Part shown: piece after piece, positions 50,865 through 59,803 of the stretch | Layout: the number at the start of each line of letters is the position of its first letter | How positions within the stretch are numbered: position 1 is the stretch's first letter | DNA from: Endozoicomonas sp. 8E | GTDB taxonomy: Bacteria; Pseudomonadota; Gammaproteobacteria; Pseudomonadales; Endozoicomonadaceae | Direction: 5' to 3' | Length of the DNA: 64,000 nucleotides | NCBI RefSeq assembly: GCF_032883915.1 | Contig: NZ_CP120717.1 | Coordinates: 5,224,501-5,288,500 of the forward strand | Notes under the pieces: model-generated | Database searches by the model: none | Seen by the model: the letters and a program-made list of their open reading frames with translations, nothing else | Told to the model about the DNA's origin: nothing | Position numbers and translations under genes: made by a program

Positions 50865-53357
50865 ATGATAGATAATTTTTCCTTAGCACAGACTAATACG
50901 AGATGGCATTCACCCCAACATCATGGAGAACAAACCGCTTCTTCAGTATTGCCCCTTGTGAACATCGATTCATCGGCCTTAACAAGTGAACCACAAAGTA
51001 CCGGACTGCAAAGACGCTCCAGAATTGCAGCCATTGAACAGTCATGCTTTCGACGCCTGCTACCCAAATCTTTTCGGTTGCATTTAGGCCTTAGTGAAAT
51101 TGAACGCCAGATTGATAGCTATCGGAATAGCTTTCAAGCTTATGCCGATAAGGATAAGCCTCTGGAAGCTTATGAGCGCAACAAATTGGCATTGAGAACA
51201 CTGGAGTCTAATATAGATGATAATCTCAGGTGGCCCATACGCAGACACGATAACAGAAGATACATCAGGCTACAGAATAGACTCGATGAACAAATACAGA
51301 ATATATATACGCTCCTGGAAGATAATCTGAAGCGTGCCAGCCAATCATTTTCCAGTATCAGCCCCCTACTGAACCTCGTCTACTCAGAGCTATCTGAGTT
51401 CATTGCATTCCACGATGCGCTCTGTCCGTTAAAGGACTCATTAAAAAGGTTATTTAATGAGGACCAGGCTCAACACCCTCACTCCGGTAATGCCGAAACT
51501 CTCCAGTTGATATACAGGGCTTCTTGTTTGGTCGATCAAAAGATAGAGGAAGAGCAAAAAAGCCTGGACCATCTTCGCACTAATCGGCAGACGTGGGGGC
51601 AAGAAAGAAGACTAAGCAACCTAGAGCTTCTTAAAAATTTGAATGCAACACTGCATGACATGGCCGTTGCTAATATGTGCCGTCACCTTGATTCACTCAA
51701 CACTATGGAGTCGTTAATAGAATTCGTTGAAAATCATGAAGGAAATATAAGAACCCTATCAGATTTAAAGCATAATCTTCTTATTCAGCATATGATAAAA
51801 ACAATAGAGCATTTACCTGAAGAGGTATCCACTGAATCACTGTTTTTACTTGATAAGAAGATGGAAGCTATTCGTGAAGACAGTAAAAAAATAATTCTCA
51901 AAAAGGCATCTTCTTTACTAACCAACGAGGTCGACTCACTAGCTGACGGGATAAAGGCTTTTATCAGAGTAAGTCTTGCTGGACCGGGCGGATTTAGAAA
52001 AGATGAGGCTGCCGACAGATTATTCTATAAGATGTGTACATTTATTAAAGACTTTGATGATGCACTCCTTACATTTGATAAAGTCACTGCCTTAAATCCA
52101 CATTCCTCAAAACATTTCGATATCTTGTATAAAAAAGTGGTATCCCAGGCAGTCAGTTTCGAGCACTTTTACCGGCTCACCAAACATGCAGCTTTTGATA
52201 AAGACAAGAGCACCTTTTGCCTGAAAGCTTTAGCAATAAATCCAGATCATATTGACCTCAGGAAACTTCATAAAAAAATCATTGAACAGAAAATCAATCA
52301 ACAGTTTTATAAAACCGTAGACGCATCAAGAAAAGTTTTTATTAAAAACAGTCAGTCACAGATTGAAAAGATTATTGGCTCACACAAAACTAATTATCAA
52401 AATCAAATTAGCACTCTAATTAGAGAACCAAGCATTCTCACACGCTACAATGAAAAAATTAAAGAAGCTACCAAGAAATTTAAAAAAGCGGATCTTAGTT
52501 TTCGCGACATTAGAAGTCGTCATGACACAGATAGATTAAAAATACCTTTAAAAAAGGCTATTACGCTTTCCTTGGAAGCTATGATACTAGCACCCACAGA
52601 CAAAATGAGAAAAAGCGCTGAAGAACTAATCGACAAATTTTTTAATGAAACACATATGAACCCACGGACTTACCAAAAACATATACGGAGACCAAAAATA
52701 ATAAATACAGAGATTAAAAAGATAAAAGCTTATCCAACCGCAGAAAACAAATGTCAGAATTTAAAAGAAACTGCCATCGCAAATATCAAACGCAAGCTTG
52801 ACGCTCAGGTCTTAATTAAATCCCATGAGTTCGATAAACTTGTGAGCCAGAAAAAGCAAGAATTAGACAACTCATTGTCTTTATTCCATCAGAAGCTTGG
52901 CAGTTATTACTATAGCTTGGCTCAAATGAATCCCACTGCCTGGTTTTTTCCAATAGATGGGTTTTGGATGCCGTATGTGTATACTGCCTTATTAAACCCT
53001 GAATATCCCGTCAATATGGGTAGCAGATATTCATCTGATACCGGTGATGTGCGCGGAGATCTTTCTCCGTCTACTGTCACAGGAAATTTATCAATTTCAG
53101 ATTCAGTCATTGGAGATGTTCTCGATCCAGGCAGTCTCGAATTAAGCGGTATCGGTGGCAGCATCGATTTAAGCGGTCTGGGTAACAGTCTCGATTTAGG
53201 CAGTCTCGAGTTAGGCAGTCTCGAGTTAGGCAACCTCGAGTTAGGCAACCTCGAGTTAGGCAACCTCGAGTTAGGCAACCTCGAGTTAGGCAACCTCGAG
53301 TTAGGCAACCTCGATTTTACCGATCTGGATGGCTGTTTCGATTTAGATTTCTTGTAA
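50865..53357 (+). CDS. Unrecognised large helical protein ending in pentapeptide-like repeats, 830 aa
   Basis: No family recognised. ATG at 50865 is chosen because GGAG lies six bases upstream. Residues 1-60 are Ser/Thr/Gln/His-rich without a signal peptide, like many type III effector leaders; residues 60-680 are charged and helical, with several coiled-coil-like segments (SEIERQIDSYRNSF, NRLDEQIQNIYTLLEDNL). The last 90 residues turn into regular G-[SN]-L-[ED]-L units that fit the pentapeptide-repeat rule (small, Asn, Leu, x, x), ending FTDLDGCFDLDFL. The gene is strongly A+T-rich compared with ispB and the phosphatase gene, suggesting acquisition. A host-directed role is inference from context only. 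Confidence 0.75.
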   Translation: MIDNFSLAQTNTRWHSPQHHGEQTASSVLPLVNIDSSALTSEPQSTGLQRRSRIAAIEQSCFRRLLPKSFRLHLGLSEIERQIDSYRNSFQAYADKDKPLEAYERNKLALRTLESNIDDNLRWPIRRHDNRRYIRLQNRLDEQIQNIYTLLEDNLKRASQSFSSISPLLNLVYSELSEFIAFHDALCPLKDSLKRLFNEDQAQHPHSGNAETLQLIYRASCLVDQKIEEEQKSLDHLRTNRQTWGQERRLSNLELLKNLNATLHDMAVANMCRHLDSLNTMESLIEFVENHEGNIRTLSDLKHNLLIQHMIKTIEHLPEEVSTESLFLLDKKMEAIREDSKKIILKKASSLLTNEVDSLADGIKAFIRVSLAGPGGFRKDEAADRLFYKMCTFIKDFDDALLTFDKVTALNPHSSKHFDILYKKVVSQAVSFEHFYRLTKHAAFDKDKSTFCLKALAINPDHIDLRKLHKKIIEQKINQQFYKTVDASRKVFIKNSQSQIEKIIGSHKTNYQNQISTLIREPSILTRYNEKIKEATKKFKKADLSFRDIRSRHDTDRLKIPLKKAITLSLEAMILAPTDKMRKSAEELIDKFFNETHMNPRTYQKHIRRPKIINTEIKKIKAYPTAENKCQNLKETAIANIKRKLDAQVLIKSHEFDKLVSQKKQELDNSLSLFHQKLGSYYYSLAQMNPTAWFFPIDGFWMPYVYTALLNPEYPVNMGSRYSSDTGDVRGDLSPSTVTGNLSISDSVIGDVLDPGSLELSGIGGSIDLSGLGNSLDLGSLELGSLELGNLELGNLELGNLELGNLELGNLELGNLDFTDLDGCFDLDFL
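53199..53318 (+). repeat. Tandem 15-base repeats in the coding sequence (8 units)
   Basis: Units read GGC-AGT-CTC-GAG-TTA twice, then GGC-AAC-CTC-GAG-TTA five times without a difference, then a GGC-AAC-CTC-GAT-TTT end unit. Each unit adds one five-residue GNLEL repeat. Degenerate units precede it from about 53130. Confidence 0.95.
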
Positions 53358-53580
53358 GTTAAAACAACAGACAGCCATGTTCGTAGACAGGGGGTTATTT
53401 GCAGATGTCAGAAAAGGACTAATCAACCTATAAGCTTCGTAAGACAGATCCAAAATACTTTCTGTCTATGTCAGACTTGAGGAACCTTTGAAACCTGGCT
53501 TAACAGTTGGAGGCTCTCATGCTCTTCAGCACCGGGAAAAACAAGGCGGGCAGAGTTCACACCCGCAAGATTTTCAGTGG

Positions 53581-56151
53581 CTATTTCACTTTAAACCGGG
53601 CTTTATGGGCAAGCTTATGAGCAAATTCACCCAGACGCTTTTTGTTCAACTGGGTCTTAAACCCTGGCACGTTGATGTTCATTTGCTGCAATTCAAGATT
53701 ACCTGAACCAAACTGGAAAGCCTGACTGAGGTTACGATCCTCTCGGCTAACGGGTTTGCGGGGGTCAGGGACATAGCCCCTGGCCTCCACTTCGGCAGCA
53801 AAGCGCTTGATCGAGGCGTCGGCTTCTCCGGTTCGATCCTTACCACTTTTACAATTGATATGACCCACTGCGCCTATCTTGAATGCCAGCAACTGGATTC
53901 GCTCAACCATCTTATAGGCATCTTCGCCTTCTGTTTGATAGTCGCCTGAAACATGAAGATCCCTGATCTGTTCAACCAGCATACGAACAATCTGCTTGGA
54001 TTGCTCCGGGGCCGGGCCTGCCAGATAGTCGCCTACCCAACCGCCAACAGGATCGAACTGGTCTAAAGAGCCTATCAGTTCTATAAGTCCCTCATTATTG
54101 ACCCGCTTGGCCTCACCCCAGGGACGGACAACGGACTTCAGACCACCCAATGAAAGTGAATTGACACCATAATTAGTGTTGGCCAGCTTCATATTGACTC
54201 TGAGTTGATATTTTTCGCCTTTACCATCAGAAATAACCAATGGCTTACCATCGTTGAGTTCTTTCTGAACTTCCTTGAGGGCGGCGATCTGCTCTCTCTG
54301 CATCTTCAATTCATCATCATGAATATGCAGATAGTGCCTCAGTTTGTCGGCACTGAGCATAGACGTGGAGAGCATCTTCAAAGGAACAGGCTGTCCCGAT
54401 GTCAGATAGCCGGGATTATCATCCAGAAACTGTTTTACAGCCGCCGTCACCAACTCCCTGGCCCGGTTTCTGGCTGCTTCAAGTCGAGGCTCTTTTTCTT
54501 TTATTCCATAGGCACAGAGAGTTCCGGAGCGCAACCCTTTGAACAGAACTTTCTTGTTCCCCTTTTCTGCAGTGGACAGCTCAGATTGCGCCATATTGAC
54601 GGCATGAACGCGTTCTCTGGTTTCAGTCGAAGGCCTGCCCATACCCTCATAAGAATGCTCAAAGATATCCTTTGCGCCTTCTCCCCACTTCATTTGCGAA
54701 GCAGGGGTCAGCTGACTCTCATAATGTCGGGTTCGCCCCTCAATCCTCACATCCAGATGGGTAGTGATTTTTTCCCATTGAAGTGTTGAGAGCACCTGAC
54801 TGCGTGATGCTTTCAGTTTCTTGCTGGCATTATCCAGACCCACCTCTCCCAGCCGCTTCAATATACAGGCGGTATAAGCCTTTGCATCAATCACGGGAAG
54901 GGTGTCAGCGCGGGAAGCTCTTCCCGTTAACTTCGCTCTGGCTGGTGGAAGATCATTGTCTGTTCCTTCCTGAATACGGTCAAAATGGTCACTCCACGTC
55001 TGGTGCAATGCTTCCAGCTTTGCCAGCTTTCTGGTTTTCTTTTTGCTGAATAGACCTTCCTTACCTGAGTTGTTGATGAGTGCACTTTCATGCTCAATTT
55101 CATTCTTGAGAACATTAATTGCAGAAATCAGTTCCAGACATTTAAACTTTTTCCACTGCTGCGGCCCCAGTGGATTCTCCTGGTCACTGACCTCCAGCTG
55201 ATCGATGAAATCCAACACAGCATCGAGCTGCCCTACCAGATCATGGATTAGAGCCTGCTGCAATTGGGCAGGCACATTTTGTGAATGACGCTCCAGTCCA
55301 TCAAGCGTCTTGATAAGCTGCCTGGCAAGTTCTCTGGCGTCTTCAGCCTGTTCGGCATAGCTGCTGTTCTGCAGACGCTCCAATGGGGAACCGGAGAGAA
55401 GACCAGAAACACGGTTGGTGTAATATTCGGCATTACCTATCAGCCCCATCTCGTATTGACTGATATAGAGATCATCACCTTCTATCGTTGTTCCCGGGAC
55501 TTTGTCCTTATCAAAGTGCTCTTCGGCCCAGAGCCTGAGCTGACCGGGAAAAAGAGTATGTCCCTCCTCTGTTTCCCTGGTGAGAAAGCGAGCCGTTTCG
55601 GGAATATTGGCTGAGAAGATAGATTCATGCTGACCGACCACTTTTACCGCAAGCTCAAGAGCCTTTGATTGACTCAGATAATCGGTATGACCAGAGAGCT
55701 GAAACTGAACGATTTCCTTAAGATGCTCCTGCTCGTGTGGAGGAAGAGATCGCCACTTAAAAGGTGTCGCAGTCTCAAAGGCTTTTGTCACCATATCGGA
55801 ATCCAGCCAGAGCTCTATACTGCTGCAATTGAGCTTTCTGACATCCCTTAACAGGTCTGTGGCCCGTGTTTCCAGCTTTTTAATGGTTCTTTGGTTCAGC
55901 GGCTTGCTTTTGAGATCACTGTGAAGCTGATTTTCCACAAAACTGCCGTACTTGGAAACAAATGCCCTGGCACCTTCACTGGCACTGAGTTTTTCACCTT
56001 CCCTCAGCTCTCTGACAGGAAGCGGCAGCAGCTCGGCCTCCCGGCCACGCCACTTGCCTCTGACAGAAATGTCACTGGATTCATCCTGCTCTCTGTCAAG
56101 CAGGGGTTGCAAGCATTGCAAAGTCCGTTGCGATGGATTCAAAGCACCCAC
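53581..56151 (-). CDS. IpgD/SopB-like phosphoinositide phosphatase, putative type III effector, 856 aa
   Basis: The C-terminal third has the catalytic loop C767-KSGKD-R773-TG inside HINCKSGKDRTGEADASIKR, followed by FGSGNLELQQMNINVPGFK; both are landmarks of the IpgD/SopB (SigD) family of type III-secreted inositol-phosphate phosphatases. Family knowledge: these enzymes dephosphorylate host PI(4,5)P2 or inositol phosphates, altering membrane ruffling, vacuole identity and Akt signalling. At 856 residues it is clearly longer than SopB or IpgD (about 540-560); the extra N-terminal part is helical and unrecognised. No signal peptide. A GTG at 56151 or a TTG three codons later could be the start; AAGGAA suits the TTG better. 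No secretion apparatus or chaperone gene is adjacent. Confidence 0.85.
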   Translation of the reverse strand: MGALNPSQRTLQCLQPLLDREQDESSDISVRGKWRGREAELLPLPVRELREGEKLSASEGARAFVSKYGSFVENQLHSDLKSKPLNQRTIKKLETRATDLLRDVRKLNCSSIELWLDSDMVTKAFETATPFKWRSLPPHEQEHLKEIVQFQLSGHTDYLSQSKALELAVKVVGQHESIFSANIPETARFLTRETEEGHTLFPGQLRLWAEEHFDKDKVPGTTIEGDDLYISQYEMGLIGNAEYYTNRVSGLLSGSPLERLQNSSYAEQAEDARELARQLIKTLDGLERHSQNVPAQLQQALIHDLVGQLDAVLDFIDQLEVSDQENPLGPQQWKKFKCLELISAINVLKNEIEHESALINNSGKEGLFSKKKTRKLAKLEALHQTWSDHFDRIQEGTDNDLPPARAKLTGRASRADTLPVIDAKAYTACILKRLGEVGLDNASKKLKASRSQVLSTLQWEKITTHLDVRIEGRTRHYESQLTPASQMKWGEGAKDIFEHSYEGMGRPSTETRERVHAVNMAQSELSTAEKGNKKVLFKGLRSGTLCAYGIKEKEPRLEAARNRARELVTAAVKQFLDDNPGYLTSGQPVPLKMLSTSMLSADKLRHYLHIHDDELKMQREQIAALKEVQKELNDGKPLVISDGKGEKYQLRVNMKLANTNYGVNSLSLGGLKSVVRPWGEAKRVNNEGLIELIGSLDQFDPVGGWVGDYLAGPAPEQSKQIVRMLVEQIRDLHVSGDYQTEGEDAYKMVERIQLLAFKIGAVGHINCKSGKDRTGEADASIKRFAAEVEARGYVPDPRKPVSREDRNLSQAFQFGSGNLELQQMNINVPGFKTQLNKKRLGEFAHKLAHKARFKVK

Positions 56152-56319
56152 TTCCTTATCACCAATCTACTCGCAACTGTTATCGGCCGGTTTAGCCAAA
56201 AGTCCTGAGTTATCAGGCACAACACCCGATTTCAATCTTTTATGTTGAGTCTGGCTTTGCGCAACAGAGCGGATATAATGTCGCCATTTTTTCAAGCTCT
56301 GAAATCAGGCAAAACATCA

Positions 56320-57900
56320 ATGAGTGGACTATCCCCCGAAGTGGCAAAGCGTCGAACCTTTGCGATCATCAGTCACCCGGACGCCGGTAAAACCACCATC
56401 ACAGAAAAGCTCCTGCTTCTGGGTGGTGCTATCCAGATGGCCGGCACAGTGAAGGGTCGTAAAACCGGTCGTATGGCTACTTCTGACTGGATGAAAATGG
56501 AGCAGGAGAGAGGTATCTCGATCACGACCTCGGTTATGCAGTTTCCCTATAAAGGTCGCACTGTCAACCTGCTGGACACTCCCGGACACGAAGACTTCTC
56601 GGAAGACACCTACCGAACCCTGACGGCAGTGGATAGCTGCCTGATGGTGATTGACGGCGCCAAGGGTGTCGAAGACCGGACCATTAAACTGATGGAGGTC
56701 TGTCGTCTGAGAGACACTCCTATCTTTACCTTTGTTAATAAGATGGACCGTGAAGTCCGGGACCAGATTGAAGTGCTGGACGAAGTGGAAAGCATCCTGA
56801 AAATTCAGTGCGCTCCCATTACCTGGCCTATCAGCATGGGCAAGAATTTCAAGGGGGTTTATAACCTCTATACCGATACTATTCACGTCTTCACCCCTGG
56901 CCAGGGACATACTATACCCGACGATATTCGTATCAAGGGTCTTGAGTCGGACGAAGCCAAAGAACTGCTGGGTGATATTCATGAAGACTTTGTCGATGAG
57001 GTGGAACTGGTTCGCGGCGGCAGTCACGAGTTTGACCTGGAAGCCTATCACGCTGGCAAGATGACGCCTGTTTTCTTTGGTACTGCCCTGGCCAACTTTG
57101 GCGTCCGCGAAATGCTGGACGACTTTGCCGAGTGGGCTCCAGCCCCTCTGGCTCGTAAAACAGACCAGAGGGCGGTGGAGCCGGACGAAGCCAAATTCTC
57201 CGGTTTTGTATTCAAGATCCAGGCCAACATGGACCCTAAACACCGTGACCGCATTGCTTTCCTGCGCATCTGTTCCGGAAAATACACCCGTAATATGAAA
57301 ATGAAGCATGTGCGAATCGGCAAAGATGTAAAAATTGCCGACGCTGTCACCTTTCTTGCGGGTGATCGCTCCCATGTAGAGGAAGCCATCTCCGGTGATA
57401 TTATCGGTCTGCACAACCACGGCACTATCCAGATTGGCGATACGTTCAGTCAGGGCGAAGAGATCCGCTTTACCGGGATTCCACACTTCGCACCCGAACT
57501 TTTCAAGCGCGTTCGCCTGAGAGACCCTCTCAAGCTCAAACAGCTCCAGAAAGGCTTGCAACAGCTTTCAGAGGAAGGCGCGACCCAATTGTTCATGCCT
57601 CTGAACAATAACGACCTGATTCTGGGTGCGGTCGGCGTACTCCAGTTTGATGTCGTTATGCGTCGCCTCAAGGATGAGTACAAGGTGGAGGCCATGTACG
57701 AGCCGGTCAATGTCAATACTGCCCGCTGGGTGGATTGTACAGACGAACGTAAATTGGAGGAATTCAAGCGCAAGTGCGCTGACAATCTGGCGATTGACGG
57801 TGGTGGCTACCTGACTTATCTGGCTCCCACCCGTGTCAATCTCTCTCTGGCAGAGGAACGCTACCCGGATATTACCTTCCGGACCACCCGCGAGCACTAA
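56320..57900 (+). CDS. prfC: Peptide chain release factor 3, 526 aa
   Basis: GTPase that removes RF1/RF2 from the ribosome. [26 protein letters not shown] (G1), [20 protein letters not shown] (G3), FVNKMDRE (G4), and the C-terminal PEKFRRRL-like region as [24 protein letters not shown]. The ATG at 56320 gives the family length; in-frame starts back to 56242 add unrelated residues. Confidence 0.97.
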   Translation: MSGLSPEVAKRRTFAIISHPDAGKTTITEKLLLLGGAIQMAGTVKGRKTGRMATSDWMKMEQERGISITTSVMQFPYKGRTVNLLDTPGHEDFSEDTYRTLTAVDSCLMVIDGAKGVEDRTIKLMEVCRLRDTPIFTFVNKMDREVRDQIEVLDEVESILKIQCAPITWPISMGKNFKGVYNLYTDTIHVFTPGQGHTIPDDIRIKGLESDEAKELLGDIHEDFVDEVELVRGGSHEFDLEAYHAGKMTPVFFGTALANFGVREMLDDFAEWAPAPLARKTDQRAVEPDEAKFSGFVFKIQANMDPKHRDRIAFLRICSGKYTRNMKMKHVRIGKDVKIADAVTFLAGDRSHVEEAISGDIIGLHNHGTIQIGDTFSQGEEIRFTGIPHFAPELFKRVRLRDPLKLKQLQKGLQQLSEEGATQLFMPLNNNDLILGAVGVLQFDVVMRRLKDEYKVEAMYEPVNVNTARWVDCTDERKLEEFKRKCADNLAIDGGGYLTYLAPTRVNLSLAEERYPDITFRTTREH

Positions 57901-57973
57901 CCTCTCCTTAATCCTGCCGCTTCGCTTTAAAGTGAAGTGACAGGATCAAACCACGATGACTTCTACTTCTGAC

Positions 57974-58492
57974 TCAGTGACCCATGCTACTGTGATCCAT
58001 TGAGCCGTGATCCATCTCGACATGCTTCATGGCGCTGCCATGAGCCATATCTTTGGTTTCGTCACGAAGATCCTTTACCGGTATTTTTACATCTACTGCG
58101 TCTCCGTCAGAGAAATGCAGGGTAACATCAACCTCACTACCGGCTTTCAATGGCCTCTTCAAACCCATCAGCATGATATGCTTGCCACCACTTTTGAGAT
58201 ATTCAGTTTTACCTGCCGGTATATCAATATCTTTCAACTCGTACATTTTCATCACATTCCCTTCATGCCTGTGACCGTGCAGCTCAACACGAGCCGCGCT
58301 ATCACTGTCAGCAGAGACCAGCTTGATATCTTCTTCACCTATGTTGGTGATAGTCAGAAACGCCGCAGAATTTGTGGAAACAGCCGGTACCGCTCTTGCG
58401 TACTGATCCTTTATCTCAACATCTGCCGCCTGAATGGCTATAGATGTCATACCTGCGAAAATGGCCAGCGTACTCATTGCCAATAGTTTCAT
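57974..58492 (-). CDS. PCu(A)C-type periplasmic copper chaperone, 172 aa
   Basis: Signal peptide MKLLAMSTLAIFAGMTSIAIQA. The copper motif is exact: H72-x10-M83-x21-H105-x-M107. The C-terminal tail is rich in His and Met (HGSAMKHVEMDHGSMDHSSMGH region), a second Cu site known in some members. Family knowledge: delivers Cu(I) to the CuA site of cytochrome oxidase. The membrane-anchored protein at 58496 lies 3 bases upstream, so the two are co-transcribed. Confidence 0.93.
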   Translation of the reverse strand: MKLLAMSTLAIFAGMTSIAIQAADVEIKDQYARAVPAVSTNSAAFLTITNIGEEDIKLVSADSDSAARVELHGHRHEGNVMKMYELKDIDIPAGKTEYLKSGGKHIMLMGLKRPLKAGSEVDVTLHFSDGDAVDVKIPVKDLRDETKDMAHGSAMKHVEMDHGSMDHSSMGH

Positions 58493-58495
58493 AAT

Positions 58496-58963
58496 TCAAG
58501 TCTCCAGTTCAAAAACAACCGTTGTCACTTCGGAACCTGATTCAATCACCAGTCTGGCCAGCCAGGTCATATCTTTATCAACCGTGCAAAAAGTCAGGTT
58601 ACCCACGCCCCTGTATAACGAAGGCCCAAAAAAAGAGGACTGCTTGTAGAGTGGAAAAGGCGCTAACCCCATTGGCATATCCCGGCCAAAAAACTCCATG
58701 GTAACCCTGTCTGCTGAAAGACCTCTCAGTAGAACTTCAACATCCAGCGGCTCCAGCTTCGGCAGACCGGAAGGCTTTATTCTCAGCTCAATCTCGCTGC
58801 CTGCTGTTGTCAGTCGACAGCCTTCAGACACCAGACATCTTTTCTGGAAGCTCTGTCCGGTCAGTCCTGTTTCAGATCCCGGCTTAAAGTAGCGAGGTAT
58901 AAAAACCAGTACTGCAATCAGCACCAGCGAAACACCCAGCCCTATGTACTGCTTTATTTTCAT
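58496..58963 (-). CDS. Unrecognised membrane-anchored protein paired with the copper chaperone, 155 aa
   Basis: ATG at 58963 begins MKIKQYIGLGVSLVLIAVLVFIPRYF, a single N-terminal anchor; the longer frame to 59098 would cross the tatD start. The periplasmic part has three cysteines (CLVSEGC, FCTVDK) and a DMPMGL segment with Met residues. It shares an operon with the PCu(A)C gene (3-base gap), so a role in copper handling or cytochrome oxidase assembly is likely but inferred. Confidence 0.75.
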   Translation of the reverse strand: MKIKQYIGLGVSLVLIAVLVFIPRYFKPGSETGLTGQSFQKRCLVSEGCRLTTAGSEIELRIKPSGLPKLEPLDVEVLLRGLSADRVTMEFFGRDMPMGLAPFPLYKQSSFFGPSLYRGVGNLTFCTVDKDMTWLARLVIESGSEVTTVVFELET

Positions 58964-58990
58964 CGGGGTAACATAACAGACTGAAGCCCG

Positions 58991-59803
58991 ATGACCAACT
59001 TTATGAACATTATGCCCCCTATACCAGAATTGTTTGACAGCCACTGTCACCTGGACTTTCCCGAGTTCGACCATGACCGTGATGAAACCCTTGAACAATG
59101 TTGGCTCGCAGGTGTCCGCTCAATCTGCATCCCTGCAACGGAAGCGCGTTACTGGTCCAGAGTTCTGAAACAAGTGAATTATTCGCCCGATTCTGTGCGA
59201 CGCTTTGTCTCACTCGGACTGCATCCTTATTTTCTGAAAAGCCATAGACCCCAACACCTTGACGAATTGAAAGTATTCCTGAAACGTCATTCCGAGACGG
59301 TTTGTGCTGTGGGCGAGATAGGTCTGGACTTCTCGCTGACTGACTCGGACCGTCAGCAACAGCACTACTATTTTATCAGACAGCTTGAGCTTGCCGATCA
59401 GTTTAAGCTACCTGTCATTCTGCACTGCAGAAAAGCACACGATGAAATCCTTAAAGAAATCAGGCAAATTAAACCGGAGAGAGGTGGTATCGTACATGCT
59501 TTTTCTGGCAGTGAACAACAGGCCCAACAGTATATTGAACTGGGCTTCAAACTAGGGTTTGGCGGTACAATTACTTACCAGAGGGCCAGAAAAACACGCC
59601 AGCTGGCCGCCTCGCTACCCCTGAGTAGCATTGTTCTGGAAACCGATGCCCCGGATATGCCGATGTCAGGCTATCAGGGTCAAAGGAACACTCCCACCCT
59701 ATTACCTGTTGTCCTTGAGCATCTGGCACAATTACGTTCCAGCTCTACGAAAGAGATCGCGCAGGCTACTACCGAGAATGCATTATCAATCCTGGCGAAA
59801 TAA
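58991..59803 (+). CDS. tatD: TatD-family metal-dependent hydrolase, 270 aa
   Basis: Metal ligands of the family in DSHCHLD, GEIGLDF, LHCRKAHDE, GGIVHAFSG and LETDAPDMP. TatD enzymes are DNases/hydrolases. ATG at 58991, with ATGs 4 and 7 codons on as alternatives; starts 27 bases from the divergent operon at 58963. The 3' end overlaps the convergent kinase-like gene by 35 bases. Confidence 0.94.
   Translation: MTNFMNIMPPIPELFDSHCHLDFPEFDHDRDETLEQCWLAGVRSICIPATEARYWSRVLKQVNYSPDSVRRFVSLGLHPYFLKSHRPQHLDELKVFLKRHSETVCAVGEIGLDFSLTDSDRQQQHYYFIRQLELADQFKLPVILHCRKAHDEILKEIRQIKPERGGIVHAFSGSEQQAQQYIELGFKLGFGGTITYQRARKTRQLAASLPLSSIVLETDAPDMPMSGYQGQRNTPTLLPVVLEHLAQLRSSSTKEIAQATTENALSILAK

Noticed and set aside
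53199..53318. 15-base tandem repeat as a possible iteron/origin or CRISPR
   Set aside because: It lies in frame inside an 830-residue coding sequence and each unit is one five-residue protein repeat; no replication gene is nearby.
56329..57561. 410-codon open frame antisense to prfC
   Set aside because: Runs wholly opposite a well-conserved release factor gene, has no family features or ribosome site; it is a by-product of the codon use of prfC.
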